A DNA stretch of 57,763 nt from an uncultured Lachnospiraceae bacterium (GCA_947166015.1 CAMVCQ010000004.1:1-57763), one strand, 5' to 3'; counted from the first letter of the stretch, positions 1-7,795 are shown. Numbers and translations are program-made. The notes: generated from the sequence alone by a model not told the origin.

Positions 1-77
1 CTGTTAGAGGGTTGAATCGCCGAGAAAATAACGCCCAAAAGAACAGCCATACTTAACAGACGGGTTTTAATCTTCAT
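1..77 (-). CDS. secreted protein, signal peptide only (cut by window edge)
   Basis: Only the first 25 codons lie in the window; the gene runs off the left edge. The translation MKIKTRLLSMAVLLGVIFSA has the basic N-terminus and hydrophobic core of a Sec signal peptide. A GAGG-containing ribosome binding site lies about 10 bases upstream of the ATG, and a consensus promoter sits at 191-218 on the same strand. The mature protein cannot be seen, so its function is unknown. Its neighbours on the right also encode secreted proteins. Confidence 0.6.
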   Translation of the reverse strand, partial: MKIKTRLLSMAVLLGVIFSAIQPSN

Positions 78-190
78 AGTTGGTTGCCTCGCTTTCCTGT
101 TTATACAATAATGACGCACCAATATTGTATCATATTTTATTTCATATATGATTTGAATAGTTTCCTTAATAACAACCGATTTATAGCTGG

Positions 191-218
191 ATTATATCAA
201 ATCGCCGATAGATGTCAA
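191..218 (-). promoter_or_regulatory. sigma-A type promoter
   Basis: On the minus strand there is TTGACA (218-213), a 16-base spacer, then TATAAT (196-191). Both hexamers match consensus exactly. It reads toward the partial secreted protein at 77 and lies just past the hairpin repeat at 221-278, so the hairpin would separate this unit from the gene to its right. Confidence 0.7.
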
Positions 219-220
219 GT

Positions 221-278
221 AAAACGACAACTCCCGGAACTCTCCGGGAGCTGCCAGTATATCAATAGATATGAGTGA
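221..278 (-). repeat. 58-bp hairpin repeat, copy 1 (3' of the zinc-finger gene)
   Basis: This 58-base block recurs at 3072-3129 with only two differences. It contains an 8-bp stem, CTCCCGGA/TCCGGGAG at 231-238 and 243-250, with a 4-base loop. The two differences are the two partners of one base pair, so pairing is kept. It begins directly after the stop codon of the gene at 279-1982. On the minus strand the stem is followed by TTGTCGTTTTA, so it may act as a weak terminator or an mRNA 3'-end element. Confidence 0.75.
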
Positions 279-1982
279 TTATTGTTTTCCGGTGCCGTTG
301 CATTCGGGGCATACGGTTATACCGTCATTATCGCACTGCTGACAATAAATATTGCCCTTTCCTCCACATGTTTTACAATCTGCCCAACCAGTAACATGAT
401 GAATCGAATCGTAATATGAAAAGCGTCCCGTTCCTCCGCAGGTACGGCATCTTATGTTCTTTAACCCTTTGCAATTTCTGCATAGATATCTCTTTTCCCC
501 TTTACAATTGAAGCATACACTGCTATATTCACCGGTACCCTCGCAATACTTACAAGTTACTATACCATTTCCACCGAGACAATCCATACATGTAACCATT
601 TTGAGTCGACATGAATTACATACTTCTTTGGTTCCATCCATATATGTATAATATCCGGTACTGTTGCAGCGAGTACAAGGATAGTGGACTTGTCCTTTGC
701 CATTACAGGTTGCACATTTTATTTTTCCTTTTCCCGAGCAATATGTACAGTCCTTATGCTGGTGCGCATCAGGAGTTGGCGTTGGTGTTACATATGGCGT
801 TGGCGTCGGAGTGCCCACACCGCCACCGGTTATTGTCAAAGTCATAGATGAACTAAGTGTACCGTACGAACAAGTTAGAATTGTTGTCCCATATCCGACA
901 AAAGTAACTGCACCATTTCCATCTATCGTAGCAACGGATGTGTTCGAAGATTTATAGGTGTAATCTCCATAAGTAAAGCGGGATCCGTCTGCGGATGAAT
1001 ACATTATAGCAAATGGATGAATCCCGTTACCATCACACTCTGTAGGTTGCCAAACCGTACGAGGTATCGCATCGTGATTCCATGTATATGAGCTATTTTC
1101 ATAATACAGTTTTGTGAGCTGCTTTCCCGTAGGCGTTGGAGTTGGTGTTGAGGTAGCATCTGGATTATTCGAGTTGGAAAAAGCAGTGTTCGGTAGTTTT
1201 TTGCCAGTATAAGCACACGGGTAAACGGGGTTTTCCATAAATACTACCGTCTTCACTTTGCCGAATACTTTTTCGTTTTCATATATGCTAACCTCAGCTT
1301 CTTTTGTTTCACCAAGCGAAAAAGCTTCCCCGGTTTTATCGGATTCCTCTAAGGTAATATTTGCCCATCCAGTAACATTAGGATAACCGGCATTACTATT
1401 TAATACATTATTATTCTTATCTAGCAATGCCACGTATGTGCAGAAACGATTTCGATCATTTGCACTCGAGTGACTGTTAGTCTCTTCTTTTATAAGAGTA
1501 ACATTAAACCTCAATTTATAAAATCCATCGTCATTATAAAATCTTGCATTTGAGATTGCGTAGCGTGCGCCATAATCGTTGCCGCTTTCGAAGTTTTTTA
1601 TCAAATTGGGAATAACGAATTTAACTCCCTTAAAAGGGTTTGTTACTTTTATTTTACAAATAAGTTTTTTTGAGCCTATTTTGGCAATCACTTTTGTTTT
1701 TCCGGGATTATCAGCACGAATAAAAACATAACCCTTTTTGCTGTTTTCTGTTGTTAAATAAGCAACTTTTTCATTTTTTGATGTAAATACTGCTTTTTGT
1801 CCTTTTTTCAAGCCTTTAACCTTCAACTTAACAAAACCGGTTCCACCAATCATGGTTATGGAGGATTTGTTTAGCTTCAGTTTGCTCTTTGCATCCGCGT
1901 TGGACATAGGGAACATACCTATAATAAGTGAAAGCAGCAAGGCTAAACATAATGTTTTCTTTATGATGATTTTAATATTCAT
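279..1982 (-). CDS. secreted BIG2-like protein with tandem DnaJ-type CxxC zinc-finger region
   Basis: The protein has 567 residues. I chose the ATG at 1982 because AAGGAGG lies 6 bases upstream; a TTG at 1988 is also in frame but directly abuts the Shine-Dalgarno. Seen in order: a signal peptide (about 1-30), a Lys-rich BIG2-like domain (about 33-115), an unassigned region, a second BIG2-like domain (about 330-385) bounded by Thr-Pro linkers, and a C-terminal region of about 155 residues with twelve CxxC motifs, many continuing as CxxCxGxG (CSGKG, CNGKG, CEGTG, CGGTG, CGGKG, CNGTG). CxxCxGxG repeats are the zinc-binding signature of DnaJ, where four make one module. Here they would face the outside of the cell and there is no J-domain. 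Zinc binding and protein interaction are inferred; the real role is unknown. Confidence 0.75.
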   Translation of the reverse strand: MNIKIIIKKTLCLALLLSLIIGMFPMSNADAKSKLKLNKSSITMIGGTGFVKLKVKGLKKGQKAVFTSKNEKVAYLTTENSKKGYVFIRADNPGKTKVIAKIGSKKLICKIKVTNPFKGVKFVIPNLIKNFESGNDYGARYAISNARFYNDDGFYKLRFNVTLIKEETNSHSSANDRNRFCTYVALLDKNNNVLNSNAGYPNVTGWANITLEESDKTGEAFSLGETKEAEVSIYENEKVFGKVKTVVFMENPVYPCAYTGKKLPNTAFSNSNNPDATSTPTPTPTGKQLTKLYYENSSYTWNHDAIPRTVWQPTECDGNGIHPFAIMYSSADGSRFTYGDYTYKSSNTSVATIDGNGAVTFVGYGTTILTCSYGTLSSSMTLTITGGGVGTPTPTPYVTPTPTPDAHQHKDCTYCSGKGKIKCATCNGKGQVHYPCTRCNSTGYYTYMDGTKEVCNSCRLKMVTCMDCLGGNGIVTCKYCEGTGEYSSVCFNCKGEKRYLCRNCKGLKNIRCRTCGGTGRFSYYDSIHHVTGWADCKTCGGKGNIYCQQCDNDGITVCPECNGTGKQ

Positions 1983-2142
1983 AGGCAACCTCCTTGAATT
2001 ATGTACTATACTATCACGATAATATATAATTTTAACACCCTATGTACCGCTTTTGGTGTCCTTAATTAGACAAATTTCGTAAAGTTTCGTAGGCTGATTT
2101 CGTAAACTCCTTGGTCAATAGTCACGAATAGACATTTTCCCG

Positions 2143-2391
2143 TTATTTTACAGCAATATGCTTTTTCAACAAATCCCGAATATTCGTTTCAATATATCTG
2201 TCTTCTCCAATCTGTTCATAGTTCCCGTTTAGTCTTCTAAACACATTCTCAACCGCCACATACGAAAGCTCGACTCCATCGTGAGAGTAAATATCCCAAC
2301 CGAGACCGTACTTATCACAAAGCGATAACACATCATCTAAATATAGATCCAAAGCCCCTTCCTCATTGTTTCTGTTCGGATACATCCGCAC
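2143..2391 (-). CDS. hypothetical protein, 82 residues
   Basis: This is a small acidic ORF that starts (GTG at 2391, or ATG at 2385) directly against the stop codon of the Bro-N gene, as if translationally coupled. There is no signal peptide or membrane segment and I do not recognise a family. Because the upstream Bro-N protein has lost its usual C-terminal half, this ORF may be unrelated sequence joined at a recombination point. The ribosome binding site is weak. Confidence 0.4.
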   Translation of the reverse strand: MRMYPNRNNEEGALDLYLDDVLSLCDKYGLGWDIYSHDGVELSYVAVENVFRRLNGNYEQIGEDRYIETNIRDLLKKHIAVK

Positions 2392-2766
2392 TTATCTCAA
2401 AAGAGTCTCCTCTATTCTATCACGGCCGACTTCAGCCAACCACAATTTGAACGGTTCAGCCTTTTTTGAAGGAATTGACTGAATGAGTCGAAGAAGTTGC
2501 TCTGTGTTTGCAACATCTGTAAACCTTCGTTTTCCATCTGAAGCCTTCATTTTCAACTGACTACAATTTGTAGTCAGTTCGGATCCTTCCTTCTTCAAGC
2601 GGGTTTTCAGCACACTCCAATACTTTGCGGCGTGCCTTGTGTCTGGTTGGTCCGTCAAAACCGCTACTACATCAACAATAGAGAAATACCATTCTTCAGC
2701 ATTCTCATCCCACGCCGTTCGTATAGGCTGATCTTCAAACAACTGCAGATTCTCATCCATCTCCAT
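2392..2766 (-). CDS. truncated Bro-N family (antirepressor-like) protein
   Basis: The protein has 124 residues. Motifs such as WYFSIVDVVAVLTDQPD, YWSVLKTRL, TNCSQLKMKASDGK and TEQLLRLIQSIPSKKAEPFK match the Bro-N domain of a large, well-conserved family in Firmicutes and Bacteroidetes. Known members continue well past the WLAEVGRDRIEE segment into a conserved C-terminal region; here the frame stops three residues later, so the C-terminal half is missing. Bro-N is a DNA-binding domain found in phage antirepressors and related host proteins. This may be a decaying gene or a DNA-binding fragment. A TATAAT-like -10 (2786-2781) and a G-rich ribosome binding site lie upstream. Confidence 0.65.
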   Translation of the reverse strand: MEMDENLQLFEDQPIRTAWDENAEEWYFSIVDVVAVLTDQPDTRHAAKYWSVLKTRLKKEGSELTTNCSQLKMKASDGKRRFTDVANTEQLLRLIQSIPSKKAEPFKLWLAEVGRDRIEETLLR

Positions 2767-2789
2767 CCCCCCTTAAGCTCATTATACCG

Positions 2790-2818
2790 AAAAAAACCTT
2801 GCTAAGCAAGGCTTTTTT
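2790..2818 (-). terminator. intrinsic terminator of the small peptide gene
   Basis: CCTTGC (2797-2802) and GCAAGG (2806-2811) form a stem around TAA. On the minus strand a run of seven T follows. The stop codon of the 48-residue peptide gene (2817-2819) lies at the foot of this hairpin. A closely similar hairpin occurs at 53094-53115. Confidence 0.75.
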
Positions 2819-2963
2819 AAAGGCTAGGCGACTTGCAGGTTTTGTACTTCGTGAGTTTGTATGCTGATTTAGCCTGTGCTTGTGACGGTGCCATAAGCCC
2901 AACAATAATCGAAAATACAACTCCCGCAGTTACTAATGCAAAGCCTTTTATGATTTTTTTCAT
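2817..2963 (-). CDS. small secreted peptide, 48 residues
   Basis: The start is ATG at 2963 with a GGTGGGG ribosome binding site 9 bases upstream. The first 31 residues are a clear signal peptide: MKKIIK, then a hydrophobic core VTAGVVFSIIVGLM, then APSQAQA as a likely cleavage site. The mature part would be about 17 residues (KSAYKLTKYKTCKSPSL), basic with one cysteine. An intrinsic terminator overlaps the stop, so this is a compact single-gene unit with an unusual structured leader (2978-3060). Function is unknown; a secreted signalling or antimicrobial-like peptide is possible but not shown. Confidence 0.6.
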   Translation of the reverse strand: MKKIIKGFALVTAGVVFSIIVGLMAPSQAQAKSAYKLTKYKTCKSPSL

Positions 2964-2977
2964 TGTCTGTTTCCCCA

Positions 2978-3060
2978 CCTACTATGGCATCTGCTGACTT
3001 CTCACAGTTCGTTGGCAACTACGCCCCTTGGGACTTTCACCCAAGGGGCGGGACATGCCC
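2978..3060 (-). ncRNA. structured 5' leader, possibly group II intron-derived
   Basis: On the minus strand, ahead of the peptide gene, a perfect 11-bp hairpin (3022-3032 with 3040-3050, loop actttca) is followed by a conserved-looking segment, GAAGTCAGCAGATGCCATAG, at 3001-2982. From memory, similar GTGAAAGTCC and AGTCAGCAGA-CATAGTA segments occur just before reverse-transcriptase genes in bacterial group II introns. No reverse transcriptase follows here, so this may be an intron fragment reused as a leader. The hairpin is certain; the family assignment is tentative. Confidence 0.3.
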
Positions 3061-3071
3061 GCCATACTAAT

Positions 3072-3129
3072 AAAACGACAACGCCCGGAACTCTCCGGGC
3101 GCTGCCAGTATATCAATAGATATGAGTGA
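3072..3129 (-). repeat. 58-bp hairpin repeat, copy 2 (3' of the 1030-residue gene)
   Basis: This is the second copy of the block at 221-278. The stem here is CGCCCGGA/TCCGGGCG (3082-3089 with 3094-3101), differing from copy 1 by a compensating T:A to G:C change. It lies 3 bases past the stop codon of the gene at 3133-6225. So the element sits at the same position, just after the stop, behind two otherwise unlike secreted-protein genes. Confidence 0.75.
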
Positions 3130-3132
3130 GGG

Positions 3133-6100
3133 TTATATGCGTTTAATCTTAACTCCCTTCGGTAGTTTGATTGACTTTTTAAGTAGCTTTACGATTTTCT
3201 TATACTGTGTTTTTTTTGCTTTGATAACAATCTTGGTTTTCTTAGTCAACCCCGTAATCGCATTTTTATCAATCTTGGAAATATTCTTGCCCAGCCTTAA
3301 TTCCTTGATTTTTTTGCTTAGCGAAATTGACTTTTTTCCTAATTGTATTATTTTGACATTTTTTCCGTTTACTTTGACAGAATCAGGAATCTTTATCTTT
3401 TTATTATTTGTTTTGAATTTGGTCAATCGAGCTTTTTTGTTTTTATCGACTTTGATAACCTTGTCACATGTTTTTCCTTTTTTGTTTTTTTCATATATTT
3501 CGATTGCATTTGTTCCGTCAGCGTAAACTATTTCGCGACTCTGGATAACTGTACCATTTTTTTCCTCAACCAGTTTTTCTGTCATCACGGATCCATCTGT
3601 GAACTTCGTCACACCAACAGTTATTTTTGTGCCGTTTTTCTTGGTTACTTTGACACTTGTATTTTTTATTGCACTTTTATTTGGTTTTTTGATGTTTGAT
3701 GGAAAACCTTTTTTCAAAACTGATTTTACTGTAGGCAGAACAACCGGCTTGTCTTCTTCTTTCTGCTCTTTTACAAGCTTTGCAAGCCCCTCATCTATAT
3801 CTTTGGGAAGCGTTTTATCTTCTGCAATAAAGTAGGTTGAAAAACTTCCGGTAGACCCTGACACAGTTCCTTTGAAATTGCCCTTACCGGTTGATACTTT
3901 TTCTATACTTCCATCTTCTTTGATATGATACAGAGTGACATTTTTATTACCATTCCAGCTGTCAAGTCCTCGGATGTATAGGTTAACCTTTTGACCTGGT
4001 TCTACAATTCTTGCGTTGTTCTGCACAAGTGAAATATCCATTATTTTAGCTTTATCAACGCCAAGAATTTTTTTGATTATTTCCCACCAGGAATTCATGT
4101 CTTTCCAGGTTCCGGCATATTTTTCATTATCTTTTTTAGGTCGAAGCATTGGGAACACATCATCTCCGAGACTTGACACATCTATAGATATGCAATCCTT
4201 TCCGTTACCATTCGTGTCACCTACAACAGCAACTGTTCCCTGGGTTTCATCACCATTTACTCCCCCGTCAAAGAATACCGTATATGGATTGACATTCTCA
4301 AAATCCTCAGGTGTCATATCATCCGAAACTCCATATACATAGTGAGATGAATCATCATATTCATCAACAGGTTTAATCTCATCAATAAATTTGCCATTTT
4401 GAACAATACTCTGTCCTGTTCCGATATATGTTCCATAATATGTGCTTTCTGCTTCTTCCGGGCTGAACACAGTGTCCTTGTAATGGCAGACTCCCATTCC
4501 ACCTATCTCTCCACCTTCACAAACCACACATTCTCCCTCATAGGTGTCAGAAAGATCAATGTACGAACAATTACCGTTTATAGTCAGAGATGCATTTTGA
4601 TATGATGCTGCACTTGCTGAAAGGTTGTCATTGTCTCCTGCCCACATTTGGTCAAAGAATACTTTATGCGTTTTTGCTTCTGCCTCATTATAATGCTCAA
4701 ATAAAAAGTATGGATCATCTCCGGTATAATTCGGATCATTCCAATTAGGTATTCCTATATACCATCTTTTATTATCCTTTTCACTACCTTGATACTCTCT
4801 GTTTAAAGAGCATGAGTTTATTACATTTCCGTTAATTATATTTGTACCATATTGTCCCCAAACAGAATAAAAATCTCCATTAAAAATTCTGGTTATATTG
4901 TCATGAAACTCCACAGGACATAAAACCTCTGTTCCGTTCCCTTTAATATCTGTCCACGGACAACTGTTCACATACCCTCTGAGTGAGTCTCTGTCCCACT
5001 TGGGAACGATTATGTTTTGATCATTTTTTTTAGTTTCGACAATAAATGCATTGTCTATACTGTCACCTTTTTCTATATCTTCAGGGAATTCATCGTATAC
5101 CAAGTATGATACAGGACAGTCTTCATCCTCGGTTTGAACCCGACCGTCTTCATCAAAATGCACATATTGACATACAATATGAGAGCCTAAAGGTGTTCCG
5201 TCTTTGTCATATATCCCTCGGTAATACCAATGACGGGTTTTGCTTGAAAAACCGTTTTCATTTTGAGAAACAACCTCATCGTATGTTGTGTTCGGATATA
5301 TCATAGAGCTGTAATAATAATACGCTTTTGCAACATAGTTGTGCCCGTCATTAGGAGCTTTGTAAAGCTGCTCTCCAACCTCTGCAGAAAGAGAATTGAT
5401 GTTTTCTCCGTTTTTTGCATCTATGGATAATTCATCCTGTTTTCTCACGGACACTTTTGCAATCCATGAAACATCTTTTATTACTGTTCCCTCCGGTGAA
5501 TTTGTGTATTCATTCTTATAGTCAAACATGATTACAAACGGTTCATTTGAATCTTCTGAAACTGTAATCTCATAGTAAAAATGATAGCTATATGCATCCC
5601 AGGTATTGCCATATTTTTTTACATATTCGCTTCCACTGTCAGACGCAACCTTTCTTTGTGAAATAGTTACACCTGAGATTTCTTTTTTTGTTACTTTACC
5701 TTCGTCATTCCGGATGGCTGTATATAATGAAGACTCTCCATAATCATGATCGGGAACTTCTACTGTTTCTATTTCTCCGTTCTCATTTTCAATTTGTTCT
5801 GTTTTCCAATCTATAGGGTGAAAATCATCCTCATCCCATGCATTTGAATACAGGTGAGCATAGTATGTACCTGCCTTGTATACCTCTTCCTTCCTATATG
5901 CGTAAGCTTCTTCATGCGATACATCCCCTGCCGTTGATAAAACTTGCCAACATACAGGTGTTCCCTGAGGCGGCGGTGTCTCTGTCTCTTCAGGATTCTC
6001 ACTTTCCTCAGGTGCTTCAGTTTGATCCGGTGCTTCAGTTTGATCCGGTACTTCAGTGACTTCAGGCTGCTCTACGCCGGGTTGTTCTCCCGATTCGTTT

Positions 6101-6225
6101 GATTCATCAGCTAATGCAATATCTACGCCTCCGGGTACAATGCTAATACCGGCAACAAGACTGGCTATCAACGCTAAGCTAAGTAAAACGCTTAACCATT
6201 TTCTTTTTTGCTTTTTAATCCTCAT
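3133..6225 (-). CDS. large secreted protein with Glu/Pro/Thr-rich N-terminus and LRR-like C-terminus
   Basis: The protein has 1030 residues. The start is well supported by AAAGGAG about 8 bases upstream. It has a signal peptide (about 1-40), an acidic low-complexity segment with repeated TEAPDQ units (about 45-90), a long central region of unassigned folds rich in Tyr, Trp and Asn (about 95-700), a Lys-rich domain (about 700-930), and an end with spaced Leu/Ile and many Lys that resembles the cap of BspA-type leucine-rich repeats (about 940-1030, containing IKELRLGKNISKIDKNAITG). There is no sortase motif or C-terminal membrane helix, so it is probably released or held to the wall by charge. 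Function is unknown. The 58-bp repeat follows the stop. Confidence 0.7.
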   Translation of the reverse strand: MRIKKQKRKWLSVLLSLALIASLVAGISIVPGGVDIALADESNESGEQPGVEQPEVTEVPDQTEAPDQTEAPEESENPEETETPPPQGTPVCWQVLSTAGDVSHEEAYAYRKEEVYKAGTYYAHLYSNAWDEDDFHPIDWKTEQIENENGEIETVEVPDHDYGESSLYTAIRNDEGKVTKKEISGVTISQRKVASDSGSEYVKKYGNTWDAYSYHFYYEITVSEDSNEPFVIMFDYKNEYTNSPEGTVIKDVSWIAKVSVRKQDELSIDAKNGENINSLSAEVGEQLYKAPNDGHNYVAKAYYYYSSMIYPNTTYDEVVSQNENGFSSKTRHWYYRGIYDKDGTPLGSHIVCQYVHFDEDGRVQTEDEDCPVSYLVYDEFPEDIEKGDSIDNAFIVETKKNDQNIIVPKWDRDSLRGYVNSCPWTDIKGNGTEVLCPVEFHDNITRIFNGDFYSVWGQYGTNIINGNVINSCSLNREYQGSEKDNKRWYIGIPNWNDPNYTGDDPYFLFEHYNEAEAKTHKVFFDQMWAGDNDNLSASAASYQNASLTINGNCSYIDLSDTYEGECVVCEGGEIGGMGVCHYKDTVFSPEEAESTYYGTYIGTGQSIVQNGKFIDEIKPVDEYDDSSHYVYGVSDDMTPEDFENVNPYTVFFDGGVNGDETQGTVAVVGDTNGNGKDCISIDVSSLGDDVFPMLRPKKDNEKYAGTWKDMNSWWEIIKKILGVDKAKIMDISLVQNNARIVEPGQKVNLYIRGLDSWNGNKNVTLYHIKEDGSIEKVSTGKGNFKGTVSGSTGSFSTYFIAEDKTLPKDIDEGLAKLVKEQKEEDKPVVLPTVKSVLKKGFPSNIKKPNKSAIKNTSVKVTKKNGTKITVGVTKFTDGSVMTEKLVEEKNGTVIQSREIVYADGTNAIEIYEKNKKGKTCDKVIKVDKNKKARLTKFKTNNKKIKIPDSVKVNGKNVKIIQLGKKSISLSKKIKELRLGKNISKIDKNAITGLTKKTKIVIKAKKTQYKKIVKLLKKSIKLPKGVKIKRI

Positions 6226-6298
6226 AAGCTCTGCTCCTTTCGCTACTCCATCATCTGCTACCCTTACCTATTGATATTGATAATCCGATTCTTTATTT

Positions 6299-6327
6299 AT
6301 TATAACGACCTGTAATAAATGTGATAA
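6299..6327 (-). promoter_or_regulatory. candidate promoter for the 1030-residue secreted protein
   Basis: TATAAT (6304-6299) lies 17 bases downstream of TTATCA (6327-6322) on the minus strand, about 75 bases before the start codon. The -10 is perfect and the -35 matches at four of six positions. The rest of the 316-base divergent gap (6226-6541) has no gene I can support. Confidence 0.4.
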
Positions 6328-6541
6328 TCACGCCAAACAGCAATAGAATCAGACTATGTATGAACAATTCTACCACCGGACACACTTTATTGGTGTCTGT
6401 TTTTAGCCATTTTTTCGTAAGGTGACATCTTTAATTCGATTCGAACGATTAATTTGTCTTTTTTAGGACACCATATGTCGCATGTTAAGTGATATAGTTG
6501 CTTTGTAGCTTGAAAATACTTTACTCATAGGAGGAACGCTG

Positions 6542-7546
6542 ATGAAATTAATTAAAAAAAGTTTGTGTTTAATTCTTGCTTTTGCTTTAGCAGCTTCTTT
6601 TTCTTCTGCTACTCTCGCAAAAGCTGCTACGAAAAAAGGAGCCGTATGTGGCCTCACAGTTAGTGGAGGATGGGGAATGGGCTCTGTTTGCTTTTGGTTG
6701 GGTGAAGAGACCTATACTACCGATTTGACTCAATACAAAGAGAGCTTCACCGCATACATTCCAAAGTCTGCTCTTGAAAAAGATGCGGTCTATAATTTCA
6801 GTCCATCCGTGTCTTTCTGGTTTGAAGATCTACAGACCGGTGCGGAATTATTTGCTAATGATGAAGAACATATAGCTGTCAGCTATGATGGAAAAGATAT
6901 AAAAATTGAATCGCCGGTCACCGGAATCGAAACTCCAATTTCTTCCACAGACCCATCATACCCATATAATGTTTCTGCAAGTGTCGAAGGAGATATGATC
7001 AAACTTGTTGTAACTGATATCTCAATAAGCGGCATGTTGTCTGCCGGATGGGATGATGAAACTGAAACGAATAAAGAGTGGACAGATCCGTTACCCGAAG
7101 TCGGATGTGTTAATCCAAAAGTAAGTTATTTTGGAGTTATTCCAAATGATGTAAGCTTGGCAACAAAAATCGTTATCACAGATGTTTCTATTACGGCAGG
7201 TGACAAATCAGAATCTGTTGACTACGCCGGAAAAGATGCTTTTGCTGATTGGAGCGATAGTATGGTTGGAAAAGATGGAGAAATCAAACCTGCTTCTTTC
7301 AGTACATCATATCTAAGCATCGCAAAATCAAAGGTTAAAGTAAAAGCAAAAAAATCTGTTTCAGTAAAAGCAACCACCATGTTTTCCAGTGATAAAGTAA
7401 CCGTAAAAACATCTTCCAAAAAGGTTGCAACCGCTTCATACAAAAACGGAAAAATAACCATCAAGGGTAAGAAAAAAGGAAAAGCAACCATAACCGTAAA
7501 AGCAAACGGAGTTAGCAAAAAAATCAAAGTTACAGTCAAGAAATAG
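6542..7546 (+). CDS. secreted protein with C-terminal BIG2-like domain
   Basis: The protein has 334 residues and an AGGAGG ribosome binding site 7 bases before the ATG. The signal peptide covers about residues 1-29 (hydrophobic core CLILAFALAASFSSA). The middle (about 30-250) has no fold I recognise but contains a Gly/Trp-rich start. The C-terminal 80 residues are a Lys-rich BIG2-like domain with the usual pattern of a conserved Val-Ala-Thr strand followed by GKITIKGKKKGKATITVKA. Such domains occur in many secreted proteins of this region and are thought to act as adhesion or spacer modules. Function is unknown. A strong terminator follows at 7570-7597. Confidence 0.7.
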   Translation: MKLIKKSLCLILAFALAASFSSATLAKAATKKGAVCGLTVSGGWGMGSVCFWLGEETYTTDLTQYKESFTAYIPKSALEKDAVYNFSPSVSFWFEDLQTGAELFANDEEHIAVSYDGKDIKIESPVTGIETPISSTDPSYPYNVSASVEGDMIKLVVTDISISGMLSAGWDDETETNKEWTDPLPEVGCVNPKVSYFGVIPNDVSLATKIVITDVSITAGDKSESVDYAGKDAFADWSDSMVGKDGEIKPASFSTSYLSIAKSKVKVKAKKSVSVKATTMFSSDKVTVKTSSKKVATASYKNGKITIKGKKKGKATITVKANGVSKKIKVTVKK

Positions 7547-7569
7547 TTCTTTCTACCACTTTCAATTTA

Positions 7570-7597
7570 GGCGGGTGATTCGATCACTCGCCTTTTT
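7570..7597 (+). terminator. intrinsic terminator
   Basis: A 10-bp stem, GGCGGGTGAT (7570-7579) with ATCACTCGCC (7583-7592), loop TCG, is followed by TTTTT. It lies 24 bases after the stop of the BIG2 gene at 6542-7546. Confidence 0.85.
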
Positions 7598-7640
7598 ATT
7601 GTCTTTGATTATAATCATGTTTATGAATCAAGAGCACTCG

Positions 7641-7689
7641 TTATAATCCGCTTAATCTATGATTTTTTTGTAGATTAAGCGGATTATAA
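7641..7689 (+). repeat. 19-bp palindrome, copy 1
   Basis: A perfect inverted repeat: arms 7641-7659 and 7671-7689 (right arm TAGATTAAGCGGATTATAA) around the loop TGATTTTTTTG. The same structure recurs at 7724-7772, just before the AAA ATPase gene. It could be an operator pair, a pair of mRNA hairpins or a miniature mobile element. Confidence 0.8.
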
Positions 7690-7723
7690 ATGAAAAAATG
7701 CTTGATTTTTCAGAAAAAACGAG

Positions 7724-7772
7724 TTATAATTCACTTAATCCATGATTTTTTTGTAGATTAAGCGGATTATAA
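7724..7772 (+). repeat. 19-bp palindrome, copy 2
   Basis: The right arm (7754-7772) and loop (7743-7753) are identical to copy 1. The left arm (7724-7742) differs at three positions. It ends 8 bases before the GGAGG of the ATPase gene, so protein binding or RNA folding here could control that gene. Confidence 0.8.
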
Positions 7773-7795
7773 CATTCTCAGGAGGTGTGGTCAGT

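Noticed and set aside
84-278. Plus-strand ORF of 64 residues before the zinc-finger gene
   Set aside because: It has no ribosome site and runs through the promoter and the 58-bp hairpin repeat of the other strand.
2143-2766. Active prophage or phage regulatory region, from the Bro-N gene
   Set aside because: No integrase, structural or lysis genes nearby; the protein is truncated and related genes are common outside phages.
3122-3699. Hydrophobic plus-strand ORFs of 118-134 residues
   Set aside because: They are antisense to the Lys-rich end of the 1030-residue gene; AAA/AAG codons read backwards give Phe/Leu, which mimics membrane protein. No start signal.
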